The notes beneath the pieces were generated by a model. It was given only the letters and a program-made list of their open reading frames with translations. It searched no databases and was not told the origin of the DNA. The translations under genes were made by a program, and so were the position numbers. Shown in pieces: positions 15,870-24,214 of a stretch of 24,384 nucleotides of DNA; within the stretch, counting starts at the first letter, position 1, and every line of letters starts with the position of its first letter. This DNA comes from JBEIJQ01 sp040380145. Lineage in GTDB: Bacteria; Bacteroidota; Bacteroidia; Chitinophagales; Saprospiraceae. The stretch covers positions 1 to 24,384 of the forward strand of contig JBEIJQ010000025.1 in the NCBI GenBank assembly GCA_040380145.1, in the 5' to 3' direction.

Positions 15870-16772
15870 CTATGTTTTTTGTCCCAAGGCGATGAACACG
15901 TCCTCGATGCCGGGCCGGATGGGGCTGACCGAGGCGGAAAGGTGGCCCCTGTCGAGCAGGTACCGCCCGAGTTCGCTTTCCGTGGCACCGGGCTTCAGGG
16001 CCAGGTGGTGGCTGTCGCCGAAAGCGAGGCAACTCTCCGTCCCCGGAAAGGCGCGCAGGTCGCGCAGGAGGGCCAGCATGTCGGGCCCCCGCACGGCGAA
16101 CAGGGGCTTTTCGTGGCGGGCCAAGATGCCTTCGAGGGTATCCACCTCGAGGATGCGGCCCGATTCGATCAGCGCGATGCGGTCGCAGCGGCCGGCTTCG
16201 TCCATGTAGGGCGTGGAAACGAGGACGGAGATGCCACGCTCGCGCAGCCGGGCCAGCATTTCCCAAAACTCCCGCCGCGAAACGGGATCCACGCCGGTGG
16301 TGGGCTCGTCCAGGAACAGCACCCTCGGCTCGTGGATGAGGCAGCAGCAAAGCGCCAGTTTTTGTTTCATCCCGCCCGACAGTTTGCCCGCGGGCCGATC
16401 GGCGAAGGGCTCGAGCTGTCCGTAGATGTCTTTGACCAGTCCGTAGTTTTTGTCCACCGTGGTGCCGAACACGGAGGCGAAGAAATCCAGGTTTTCGCGC
16501 ACGCTGAGGTCTTGGTACAGCGAAAAACGCCCCGGCATGTAGCCCACCGATCGGCGGATGGCCCAGAGGTCGCGCCGGATGTCGTTGCCGTCCACGGTGG
16601 CGCTGCCGGCATCGGGCAGCAGCAGGGTGGTCAGGATGCGGAACAAGGTGGTCTTGCCCGCGCCGTCGGGGCCGATGAGGCCGAACAGTTCGCCCGGTTC
16701 GACGGTGAAGGAAACGCGGTCGAGGGCCTTGACGGGGCCGTAATTTTTTTCGATGTCGCGGACGGCGATCAT
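15870..16772 (-). CDS. ABC exporter ATP-binding protein, equivalent to the first half of YbhF
   Basis: This is a 300-residue ATPase. Walker A is GPDGAGKTT (residues 34-42, with the aspartate typical of YbhF-like first halves), the signature LSGGM (131-135) and Walker B VLFLDE (151-156). At the switch position a proline (P188, in STPYMDEA) replaces histidine. A C-terminal extension (about 215-300) follows the ATPase core. It sits 3 bases after the membrane fusion protein gene, indicating tight coupling. It probably pairs with the neighbouring ATPase at 15093-15833. Confidence 0.92.
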   Translation of the reverse strand: MIAVRDIEKNYGPVKALDRVSFTVEPGELFGLIGPDGAGKTTLFRILTTLLLPDAGSATVDGNDIRRDLWAIRRSVGYMPGRFSLYQDLSVRENLDFFASVFGTTVDKNYGLVKDIYGQLEPFADRPAGKLSGGMKQKLALCCCLIHEPRVLFLDEPTTGVDPVSRREFWEMLARLRERGISVLVSTPYMDEAGRCDRIALIESGRILEVDTLEGILARHEKPLFAVRGPDMLALLRDLRAFPGTESCLAFGDSHHLALKPGATESELGRYLLDRGHLSASVSPIRPGIEDVFIALGQKT

Positions 16773-16775
16773 GGG

Positions 16776-17783
16776 CTATTGGGCTTGGAAAAGGACCTCG
16801 CCGTACTGTCCGATCTTGAGCAGGCCGTCGGTGTTGGGCACGGAAATCTTGACGGCGTACACGAGGTTGGCCCTTTCGTCCTTGGTCTGGATGGTCTTGG
16901 GCGTGAACTCCGCTTTGCCGGCGATGAACGCCACTTTGCCCGGGTAGTTGCGGTAGCCGCCTTTGCCGTCGTCCACCATCACGGTGACGGGCTGTTGGAG
17001 GCGCAACAGCGCGAGCTGGTCGCCCGTGACATAGGCGCGCAGCGTCATCACGCGCAGGTCGGCCAATTTGTACAGGGCCTTGCCGGCGCCCACCACCTCG
17101 TTGGCCTCGGCGTATTTGACCAGCACCGTGCCCTGAAACGGGTTGGTGACGGTGCAATGGTCCAACAGATCGGAAATCTGGGCCACGCGCTCCGTCAAGG
17201 GGGCGTTTTCGCTGAGCACGGCGCGGTTTTGAATGGCCACGGCCGCCTCTTGGGAGCGCATCTGCTGTTGGATCACCTGCAACTGGGCTTCGGTGGCGAC
17301 GATCTGCTGGCGCAGCACGGACGCTTGCCCTTCCACATCGTCCAACTGTTTGCGGGGGATCGCATCGGCTTGGGCCAGTTTCTGCATACGGGCGATTTCT
17401 TTTTCCACCACTCGGAGCTGTTCGCGCTGCACGGCCACCAATTGCTGCTGGGCCCGGAGTTGTTCGCCGAGCACGGCCACTTGGGGGGCGGCGTCGTTGG
17501 TTTTTTGGCGCAGGGCGGAGAGGGTCGCCTCGGCCTGCGCTTTTTGGAGGTCTATGTTGCGGCAATCGATTTGCCCCACTACCGCCCCGGCGGGCACGGT
17601 ATCGCCCTCGGCGACGGAAAATCGGAGCAGTTTGCCCGATGCTTCGGCGGAAATGACCACCTCCGTCGCTTCGAAAGTGCCCATGGCGTCGTAATTTTTT
17701 TCGCCGTTCCCGCAGCCGGAAACGAGGATCAGACCGAGCAGAGCGATGGTCAACTGGTGCATGTTGGTTTTTTTGAGCTCCAT
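16776..17783 (-). CDS. HlyD-family membrane fusion protein, YbhG-like, probable lipoprotein
   Basis: This is a 335-residue periplasmic adaptor. A lipoprotein signal ends at LVSGC with C24 as the lipidation site. A biotinyl-lipoyl-like half domain follows (KLLRFSVAEGDTVPAGAVVGQID, about 47-70), then a long alpha-hairpin region rich in Q and E (about 75-200), the second half domain (FQGTVLVKYAEANEVVGAGKALY) and a beta-barrel. It should link the inner-membrane exporter to an outer-membrane channel; no TolC gene is in the window. The start at 17783 was preferred over the ATG at 17762 because it supplies the two lysines a signal peptide needs. It is 3 bases from the next ATPase gene. Confidence 0.9.
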   Translation of the reverse strand: MELKKTNMHQLTIALLGLILVSGCGNGEKNYDAMGTFEATEVVISAEASGKLLRFSVAEGDTVPAGAVVGQIDCRNIDLQKAQAEATLSALRQKTNDAAPQVAVLGEQLRAQQQLVAVQREQLRVVEKEIARMQKLAQADAIPRKQLDDVEGQASVLRQQIVATEAQLQVIQQQMRSQEAAVAIQNRAVLSENAPLTERVAQISDLLDHCTVTNPFQGTVLVKYAEANEVVGAGKALYKLADLRVMTLRAYVTGDQLALLRLQQPVTVMVDDGKGGYRNYPGKVAFIAGKAEFTPKTIQTKDERANLVYAVKISVPNTDGLLKIGQYGEVLFQAQ

Positions 17784-17968
17784 GAAAAAATCGATTTCAA
17801 GATGGATTTTTTTTATAAAAAATTGAAAATTAGATATGTATAATTTTTTTATTAAAAAATTTTGGAGAAAAAAATCAAAAAAAAGGTCCTTGCCGGTCTG
17901 GATTTTCCCGAAATCCGCATCTCCCCGAAGGGCTTTTTTTTCGAAAAAAATTTTTCCCCAAAAACCGG
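17784..17968. other. AT-rich gap inside the exporter gene set
   Basis: This 185-base gap separates the permease genes from the membrane fusion protein gene. Positions 17800-17890 are very AT-rich, in sharp contrast to neighbours. A small inverted repeat (GGATTT/AAATCC near 17920-17936) lies on the permease side. On the minus strand TAATTTTC occurs, one base off TAnnTTTG. It may hold a second promoter, or a terminator for the permease pair, but no single element is convincing. Confidence 0.4.
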
Positions 17969-19090
17969 TCACCCTCCTTTTTTTCGATAGTTCCAAATGG
18001 CGAGCGCATTGAAAAACACGGCAAAAAAGCAGATGTAGGCGATTTCGTGGCGCAGGTCCCAAAAGCTGCTGCCCTTGACGAACACGGAGCGAATGCAGCG
18101 GACGATGTAGGTGGGCGGGTTGAAGGTGGCCAGCCACTGCGCCCAACCGGGCATGCTTTCGATGGAAGTGTACAGGCCGCTCATCAGCACGAAGAACATG
18201 GTGACGAAAAACGAAAACAGCGTGACCTGCTGTTGGGTATCGGAAAAAGTGCTCATCAGCAATCCGATGCCGAGCACGCCGAACAAGTACAGGGCGGCGA
18301 TGCCCAAAATCGTGAAGTAGGAGCCCACCGGCACCAATCCGTACACCGCGAAGGCGACGAGCAGGCCCACGCACAGCGACACGAGGCCCAGCACCCAAAA
18401 GGGCAGCAGTTTGCCCAGCACGAACTCCCATTTGCGCAGGGGCGTCACATTGAGCTGTTCGATCGTGCCCAGTTCCTTTTCGGCCACGAGGTTGAGCGAG
18501 CTCATCGTGACGCCGACCATCGTGACCAGAATGGCCAAGATGCCGGGCACCATGAACAGTTTGTAGTTGTAGTGGGGGTTGAACCGGTTGGCCTGTACGA
18601 TTTCGATGACGGGCGCTTCGCTGCGGCGCGGCAGGTCGATCCATTCGCGGCGCACGGCATCGCCGAAATCCGCCACGATGCGTTGGGCATAGACGGTTCC
18701 GAGGTTGGCCTTCAGTCCGGAAACCGCATCGGCGGCCACGTGCAGGCGGGCCCGGGCGTCGCGCACCAGATCGCGCTCGAACCCTCTGGGGATCGTGAGC
18801 ACCAGATCGCAGCCGCCGCGGTGCACCAAGTCCAGCGCCGCCGGATAGGCCGTTTCGTGGGCCACCGGCCGGAAATATCCCGAGGCCGTCATCGCCTCTG
18901 CCAGCCGGCGGGAGTAGGGGGTGCGGTCTTGGTCCACCACCGCCAGATCGATCCTTTTGACTTCGTAATCCGCCGCCATGGGGATCAGCAGGAGCTGCAT
19001 GATGGGCATCACGACCGACAACCGCAGGATGGCTTTGTTGCGGAACATCTGCCGAAATTCTTTTTGCAACAAAAAAATCAGTCGGTGCAT
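17969..19090 (-). CDS. ABC-2 exporter permease, YbhR/YbhS-like
   Basis: This is a 373-residue inner-membrane protein. It has an N-terminal cytoplasmic stretch (LQKEFRQMFRNKAILRL), a first membrane segment (about 22-40), a large extracytoplasmic domain (about 42-180) and five further segments. The coupling region is NLVAEKELGTIEQLNVTPL, the usual ABC-2 pattern. NPPTYIVRCIRSVFVKG near the C-terminus is typical of YbhS/YbhR-type drug or sodium exporters. It begins 1 base after the stop of the sister permease gene, so the two are co-translated and presumably form a heterodimer. Substrate unknown. Confidence 0.9.
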   Translation of the reverse strand: MHRLIFLLQKEFRQMFRNKAILRLSVVMPIMQLLLIPMAADYEVKRIDLAVVDQDRTPYSRRLAEAMTASGYFRPVAHETAYPAALDLVHRGGCDLVLTIPRGFERDLVRDARARLHVAADAVSGLKANLGTVYAQRIVADFGDAVRREWIDLPRRSEAPVIEIVQANRFNPHYNYKLFMVPGILAILVTMVGVTMSSLNLVAEKELGTIEQLNVTPLRKWEFVLGKLLPFWVLGLVSLCVGLLVAFAVYGLVPVGSYFTILGIAALYLFGVLGIGLLMSTFSDTQQQVTLFSFFVTMFFVLMSGLYTSIESMPGWAQWLATFNPPTYIVRCIRSVFVKGSSFWDLRHEIAYICFFAVFFNALAIWNYRKKGG

Positions 19091-19091
19091 A

Positions 19092-20198
19092 TCAGGCCAA
19101 TCGGATCTTGAAGTTGCGCAGGGCGACGGTCAGAAAAAACAGCGTCATTCCCATCAGCACGAGTGTTTCCTGCCAAACGTGCGAAAAGTCCAATCCCTTG
19201 ATCATCACGTCCTGCAGGATGCGGAAAAACCAGCGCGTGGGCACCACGTTGCTGACCAACTGCAAGGGGTAGGGCATGTTTTCGATCGGGAACATGTAGC
19301 CGCTGAACACCAGCGTGGGCATCAGCAGGCCGACCAGCGAAATGAACATGGCGACCTGTTGGGTGGCCGCCCGCGTGGAGATCAGCAGGCCGAGCGACAG
19401 GGCCGTCAGGATGAAGAGCAGGCTTTCGGCCAGCAGCAGGACCAAACTGCCGCGGATGGGCATGTCCAGCACTTGGGTGGCCACCAGCAACACGAGGCAC
19501 ACATCGAAAAAACACAGGACCAGATAGGGCACCGTTTTGCTCACGACCACGAAAAGTGGGCGCACGGGCGAGGCCAGCAGTACTTCCATCGTGCCCATTT
19601 CTTTTTCCCGGACGATGGAAACGGAGGTCATCATCGCTCCCAACAGCGTGAGGATCATGGTGATCACGCCGGGCACAAAGACGTACGCGCTTTTCATTTG
19701 GGGATTGTACAACATGCGCACCTCGGTTTCCACGGTGTACGGCAGGCCGCGGTTTCCCAGCAGTTCCATCTGGTAATCGCGGATCACGGCCGAGGCATAG
19801 GTGGCCACGATATTGGCCGTGTTGGGGTCGGAGGCGTCGGTGATCAACTGGACCTGGGCGCGTTGCGTGTGCAGGAGGTCTTGTTCGAACTGCTGCGGGA
19901 AGACCACGACCATGCGGGCCTGGTTTTGCCGGAAGACCTCATCGATCTCGCCGGCATCGCGCAGGGTGCGCACCAGCGAAAAATACCGGCTTTGCTCGAG
20001 CCGTTCGGTCAATTTTCGGCTGGCCCCGTCCTGGGCGAGATCGAGCACGGCGAAATGGGAGTTGCGCACCTCGTTCGACAGCGCAAATCCGTACAGCAGT
20101 ACCATCACGATCGGCAGTCCAATCAGGATGAGCAGGCTGCGGCGGTCGCGCAGGACATGCCGGAACTCTTTTTTCACAAACGCCCAGAAAAGGTGCAT
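19092..20198 (-). CDS. ABC-2 exporter permease, YbhR/YbhS-like (first gene)
   Basis: This is a 368-residue sister of the next permease with the same layout: KKEFRHVLRDRRSLLIL at the N-terminus, a first membrane segment, an extracytoplasmic domain (about 45-175) and five C-terminal segments. Its coupling region is SIVREKEMGTMEVLLASPVRP. The two permeases are clearly related but diverged, as in YbhS and YbhR. It is the first gene of the five-gene exporter set on the minus strand. The 77 bases before it show no clear TAnnTTTG promoter. Confidence 0.9.
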   Translation of the reverse strand: MHLFWAFVKKEFRHVLRDRRSLLILIGLPIVMVLLYGFALSNEVRNSHFAVLDLAQDGASRKLTERLEQSRYFSLVRTLRDAGEIDEVFRQNQARMVVVFPQQFEQDLLHTQRAQVQLITDASDPNTANIVATYASAVIRDYQMELLGNRGLPYTVETEVRMLYNPQMKSAYVFVPGVITMILTLLGAMMTSVSIVREKEMGTMEVLLASPVRPLFVVVSKTVPYLVLCFFDVCLVLLVATQVLDMPIRGSLVLLLAESLLFILTALSLGLLISTRAATQQVAMFISLVGLLMPTLVFSGYMFPIENMPYPLQLVSNVVPTRWFFRILQDVMIKGLDFSHVWQETLVLMGMTLFFLTVALRNFKIRLA

Positions 20199-20275
20199 CG
20201 TATGTCTCTCTTATGTATGAAAAAGCAAGCGCGTTGGTTTACCGGCTTCTTGTAACTCTCTCGGTGCTTTTCTTC

Positions 20276-20761
20276 TTACAGATCGTCCAAAACCTCCCAG
20301 GTGTGGTCGGCCATGAGGCGCACGGTGGCCGCGTGGGCCGCGTACGGGATGCCTCTTTTGCCCCATTCCCGGGGGCCGATCATCGACAGGACGGCTTTTC
20401 CGTCGGCCTTGTCGTACAGGTGGTAGGTATGCCCGATGACGGGCTTGAAGTTCATTTCCGCGCCATAGATCCGTTCGGAGATCTCGACCCGGCGCTGGAT
20501 CGCCATGGCCTGTTCGGCCAGCAGTTCGATCTGCCGGCGGATCTGGGCCAGTTGGATGTCGGTCTGTTGGCGCATGGCCTCGACCGCCAGTCCTTTGGTC
20601 CGGCCTTTGTCGATGGGTTTGATCAGGGCGCTCCCCGCGTGGTGCGCGTAGGTCATCAGCCCGGGATTTTCCGCGACTTTTTTGGGATCTATGGGGTTGT
20701 CCAACCGGGTGGTTTTTTCTGCAAAAAATGGGTCAAAAAGGGAGGTTGCCCGCTGTGTCAT
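20276..20761 (-). CDS. DUF2452 family protein
   Basis: This is a 161-residue soluble protein with the family's conserved stretches: NPIDPKKVAENPGLMTYAHHAGS (about residues 22-44), a helical middle with QQTDIQLAQIRRQIELLAEQA, and RVEISERIYGAEMNFKPVIGHTYHLY, ending ADHTWEVLDDL. Function unknown. The start at 20761 overlaps the gltX stop as ATGA, which settles the start over the in-frame ATG at 20806 (inside gltX) and implies translational coupling to the tRNA synthetase gene. Confidence 0.85.
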   Translation of the reverse strand: MTQRATSLFDPFFAEKTTRLDNPIDPKKVAENPGLMTYAHHAGSALIKPIDKGRTKGLAVEAMRQQTDIQLAQIRRQIELLAEQAMAIQRRVEISERIYGAEMNFKPVIGHTYHLYDKADGKAVLSMIGPREWGKRGIPYAAHAATVRLMADHTWEVLDDL

Positions 20762-22302
20762 CCCGCCCGCTGGCGTTCGATGCTCCGTCCGACGAAGTCC
20801 ACCCAACGGGCGACCGCTTGGAACTGGCCCAAAAGGGCCATGATCTCGAACACGGGCGGACCTTGGAGAGTGCCGCTGGTAGCCAGGCGCAGGGCCGGCA
20901 GCAGATCGCCGAAACCGAGGGATTTGTCGGCCGCGAATTCTTCGACGGCGGCCTGGATGTCGGTTGCGGTGAACGACCGCAGGTTTTCCAAGCGGGTGCC
21001 GAGTTCAGAAAACAGCAGGGCGCGCTCGGGGGTCCATTTTTTCAGGACTTTTTTCTGCCAATCCGCTTCGTCGTAGGTGCGCAGGGGTTCCAGCAAGTAA
21101 AACCCCGCTGAGAAGAAATCGTTCAAATGGGTGACGCGTTCGCGGAAAAGGGCGGTATAAGTGCGCAGGAAATCCTCGTCGGGCGTGTGGCCGTTGTCGG
21201 CCAGCACTTGGCGCACCAAGGGGAGCAGTTCTTCTATGGGTTTGTGGATCAGATACTGTTGGTTGAACCACTCGGCCTTTTTGATGTCGAAGCGCGCCCC
21301 GTGGCTGCTGACCTGTTCGAGCGAAAACACTTCCGCCAGTTCGTCCAGCGAAAAGATCTCCCGTTCGGTGCCGGGGTTCCAGCCGAGGAGCGCCAAGAAG
21401 TTCAGGGTGGCTTCGGGCAGGAACCCCCGTCCGCGGAATCCCGCGACCGTTTCGCCGGAGGCCGGGTCGGTCCAGTCCAGCGGAAAGACCGGGAAACCGC
21501 CGTCGAGGCCGTCGCGTTTGGAGAGTTTGCCCTTGCCCGTGGGCTTGAGCAGCAGCGGCAAGTGCGCAAAAACGGGCATTTCGTCCTGCCAGCCGAAGGA
21601 GTGGTACAGAAACACGTGGGTGGGCGTGCTGGGCAGCCATTCCTCGCCGCGGATCACATGGGTGATGCGCATCAGGCGGTCGTCCACGACATTGGCCAAG
21701 TGGTAGGTGGGCATCCCGTCGGCCTTGAACATCACCTTGTCGTCGAGGTCTTTGGTCTGGAAGGAAACCTCGCCGCGCACCACATCGCGGAAGGTGAGCG
21801 TCCGGTCTTCGGGCACGCGCAGGCGGATCACATAGGGGTGTCCGTTCGACAGCAGTTCGGCGGTTTCCCCGGGGGACAGGGCCAGCGAGTTCCGCATTTT
21901 TTTGCGGGTCTCGTAATCGTATTTGAACACTTCCCCGCGCCGTTCGCAATCCTCGCGGACCGCCCGGAGTTCCTCTTCGGTGTCGAAGGCGTAATAGCCG
22001 CCGCCCTTTTCCACCAGGGTTTTGGCGTATTCGGCGTAGGTGCTTTTGCGTTCGCTCTGGCGGTATGGGCCGTACGGGCCGCCGATCTCCACGCTTTCGT
22101 CGAGGTCAAGCCCCAGCCATTTCAGGGAATCGAGGATGTACCGCTCGGCACCGGGCACGACGCGGTTTTGGTCGGTGTCCTCGATGCGGAGGATGAATTG
22201 GCCGCCGTTTTTTTTGGCGAAAAGATAATTGAACAGGGCCGTCCGGACGCCGCCGATGTGCAGCGGGCCGGTGGGACTGGGGGCAAAACGAACGCGGACC
22301 AT
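20758..22302 (-). CDS. gltX: Glutamate--tRNA ligase
   Basis: This is a 514-residue class I aminoacyl-tRNA synthetase that charges tRNA-Glu. The HIGH-type motif is HIGG (residues 15-18) in RFAPSPTGPLHIGG and the KMSKS-type motif is KLSKR (259-263). The catalytic domain also shows ILRIEDTDQ, and the C-terminal half is the anticodon-binding helical domain. The start at 22302 (MVRVRFAPSPTG) is the universal family start; the in-frame ATG at 22371 precedes the likely promoter. Expression probably comes from the -7 box at 22335-22342. Its stop overlaps the next gene's start by 4 bases. Confidence 0.95.
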   Translation of the reverse strand: MVRVRFAPSPTGPLHIGGVRTALFNYLFAKKNGGQFILRIEDTDQNRVVPGAERYILDSLKWLGLDLDESVEIGGPYGPYRQSERKSTYAEYAKTLVEKGGGYYAFDTEEELRAVREDCERRGEVFKYDYETRKKMRNSLALSPGETAELLSNGHPYVIRLRVPEDRTLTFRDVVRGEVSFQTKDLDDKVMFKADGMPTYHLANVVDDRLMRITHVIRGEEWLPSTPTHVFLYHSFGWQDEMPVFAHLPLLLKPTGKGKLSKRDGLDGGFPVFPLDWTDPASGETVAGFRGRGFLPEATLNFLALLGWNPGTEREIFSLDELAEVFSLEQVSSHGARFDIKKAEWFNQQYLIHKPIEELLPLVRQVLADNGHTPDEDFLRTYTALFRERVTHLNDFFSAGFYLLEPLRTYDEADWQKKVLKKWTPERALLFSELGTRLENLRSFTATDIQAAVEEFAADKSLGFGDLLPALRLATSGTLQGPPVFEIMALLGQFQAVARWVDFVGRSIERQRAG

Positions 22303-22334
22303 TGGTTTTTGGGGGGACTGGATATTATTTTGCG

Positions 22335-22342
22335 CAAAGATA
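22335..22342 (-). promoter_or_regulatory. Candidate -7 box for gltX
   Basis: CAAAGATA on the + strand reads TATCTTTG on the minus strand, matching TAnnTTTG. It would place the transcript start about 25 bases before the gltX start codon, a normal leader length. A TTTG exists further upstream but 26 bases away, slightly too far for a standard -33. Confidence 0.45.
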
Positions 22343-22377
22343 GCCCGCCGCGGGCGATACACCGCCGACAAAGCGCG

Positions 22378-22385
22378 TATTTTTG
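22378..22385 (+). promoter_or_regulatory. Candidate -7 box for hldA-gmhA
   Basis: TATTTTTG matches TAnnTTTG, about 66 bases before the hldA start codon at 22451. It lies back to back with the gltX box in a 148-base divergent region. No TTG at the -33 position is obvious. Confidence 0.4.
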
Positions 22386-22450
22386 CCCTCCGGGGATGCC
22401 CGGTTTCCCGACTCTGTATTTGGGAAAAAAAGAACTCCCCTGCACTCCGT

Positions 22451-23416
22451 ATGATTTCCGACGACCGTCCATCGCCGTTCCGCGATTCTGCCGTGCTGGT
22501 GCTCGGCGACCTGATGCTCGACCACTATGTGTACGGGCGGGCCGAGCGCATCTCGCCCGAGGCTCCCGTGCCGGTGCTGGATTGGGAGCGCGAGGAATGG
22601 CGGCTCGGCGGGGCCGCCAATGTGGCGCTCAACCTGAAGACCCTCGGCGCCGAACCCGTCCTGATCGGGATGCTGGGCGACGACGAGCCGGCCGATCGCC
22701 TGCGCGCAATGCTGGCCGGGCACGGCATCGCCGAGGCCCGAACCCCCAAAGATCCCGGGCGGCCGACCACCGTCAAGACCCGTTTTTTCGGCAAAAACCA
22801 GCAACTCCTGCGCCTCGACCGCGAATCGGTGGACGACCATCCGACCGCAGTGGGCGCCGAACTGCTGGCGCAGGTCGAAAACGCCCTCTCCGAAAAGCGC
22901 ATCGGGGCCGTGGTCATCCAAGATTACGACAAAGGCACCCTCACGCCCGCCCTCATCGCAGCGGTGTGCACCTTGGCCGCCGAACGGGGCGTGCCCGTGG
23001 CGGTGGATCCCAAAAAGAAAAATTTCGGCGCCTACCGCCAAGTCGATTTGTTCAAACCAAACCTCAAAGAGATCGGCCAGGCGCTGGGCCGAGAAATCCG
23101 GCCCGAACTCGCCCACTTGAAACGGGCGGACGCCGAACTGCGCCAAACGCTACGCTACCGAAAAACGGTGATCACCCTCGGCGAAAACGGCCTGTACTGG
23201 TCGGACGAATCGGGCAACTCCGGCCTCCTGCCCGCCAACCGCCTTTCCGTGGTGGATGTCTGCGGTGCGGGCGATTCCGTCGTCAGCGTCCTGAGCGCCG
23301 GCATGGCCGTACAGATGCCTTTCGGCGAAGCGGTGCGGTTGGCCAATCTGGCCGGCGGCGTGGCCTGCACGCGCAAGGGCGTGGCCCCCGTTGCCTGGGA
23401 AGACCTGGTTTCCTGA
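22451..23416 (+). CDS. hldA: D-glycero-beta-D-manno-heptose-7-phosphate kinase (PfkB family)
   Basis: This is a 321-residue sugar kinase of the RfaE1/HldA type, phosphorylating heptose 7-phosphate at C1 for ADP-heptose synthesis. It shows VLGDLMLDHYVYG and RISPEAPVPVL near the N-terminus, the PfkB motif RLGGAANVALNL, the DYDKGTL segment, VDPKKKNF, FKPNLKEI, and the catalytic GAGD at residues 272-275 with D275 as base. Only the kinase domain is present, without the adenylyltransferase half of E. coli HldE, so HldC must be separate. It is followed by gmhA, the preceding enzyme of the same pathway. Confidence 0.92.
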   Translation: MISDDRPSPFRDSAVLVLGDLMLDHYVYGRAERISPEAPVPVLDWEREEWRLGGAANVALNLKTLGAEPVLIGMLGDDEPADRLRAMLAGHGIAEARTPKDPGRPTTVKTRFFGKNQQLLRLDRESVDDHPTAVGAELLAQVENALSEKRIGAVVIQDYDKGTLTPALIAAVCTLAAERGVPVAVDPKKKNFGAYRQVDLFKPNLKEIGQALGREIRPELAHLKRADAELRQTLRYRKTVITLGENGLYWSDESGNSGLLPANRLSVVDVCGAGDSVVSVLSAGMAVQMPFGEAVRLANLAGGVACTRKGVAPVAWEDLVS

Positions 23417-23483
23417 TGGCCCCCTTGCTTCCTTTTCGGGCACATTGCTTACCTTTCGGGCCCGCCACCTTTTTCCCCTTCCG

Positions 23484-24086
23484 ATGCTGAACCGAATCCG
23501 AACATCCCTCCGCGATAGTCTGCTCGTCAAACAGGCGCTGCTCGAAGACGAGGCCCTTCAGGCCGAACTGGCCCGGGCGGCCGAGCGGTGCGCAGCGGTG
23601 TTGCGCGACAAGGGCCGGGTGCTGTTCTGCGGCAACGGCGGCAGCGCCGCGGACGCCCAGCACCTCGCGGCCGAACTGTCGGGAAGGTTTTATCTGGACC
23701 GCCGCCCCTTGGACGCCGAAGCCCTGCACGTCAATTCCTCTTACCTCACCGCGGTGGCCAACGATTTCGGCTACGAGCACGTTTTTGCGCGCGCCATCTT
23801 GGCCAAAGGCCGCTCGGGCGATGCGCTGCTGGCCTTTTCCACCTCGGGCAACTCCCCCAATGTGCTGCGTGCCGTCGAAGCGGCCCACGGGCTGGGCATG
23901 CACACGATCGCCTTCACGGGCCGAAATCCCGGCCAAATGGGCCAACTGCACTGCTCGCACCTGTTTGCCGTGCCCTCCGACGACACGCCGCGCATCCAAG
24001 AAGGGCACCTGCTCCTCGGGCATATCCTGTGCGAACTGGTGGAAAACATGCTTTTCGGAGAGGGGGGGGGAGTGTCTGAACGGTGA
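23484..24086 (+). CDS. gmhA: Sedoheptulose-7-phosphate isomerase
   Basis: This is a 200-residue SIS-domain enzyme converting sedoheptulose 7-phosphate to heptose 7-phosphate, the first step toward ADP-heptose. FCGNGGSAADAQHLAAEL contains the phosphate loop and H60/E64; Q172 and H180 in IQEGHLLLGH complete the set that in E. coli GmhA serves as the metal and catalytic site. STSGNSPNVLRA is the second SIS loop. The start at 23484 was taken for the family-like length. It lies 67 bases after hldA. A run of nine Gs (24062-24070) at the end makes the last ten residues unusual (FGEGGGVSER). Confidence 0.93.
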   Translation: MLNRIRTSLRDSLLVKQALLEDEALQAELARAAERCAAVLRDKGRVLFCGNGGSAADAQHLAAELSGRFYLDRRPLDAEALHVNSSYLTAVANDFGYEHVFARAILAKGRSGDALLAFSTSGNSPNVLRAVEAAHGLGMHTIAFTGRNPGQMGQLHCSHLFAVPSDDTPRIQEGHLLLGHILCELVENMLFGEGGGVSER

Positions 24087-24214
24087 TTTCTGCAATCAAA
24101 TGAGGGATATGATGCTTTTTGCTCCGATGGGGCTTTATGTGGGCGTATTTTTTGATGGTCAAATCCGGATACCTACATGTCCTTACCTTCAACCCAAAAT
24201 TGTCATTGGGAAAA

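Noticed and set aside
15879..17843. Forward open frame of about 654 codons antisense to the exporter genes
   Set aside because: Mirror of three well-supported minus-strand genes; no domain pattern of its own.
21127..23490. Forward open frame of about 787 codons spanning gltX and hldA
   Set aside because: Antisense to gltX and then in the wrong frame over hldA; both real genes have full catalytic motifs.
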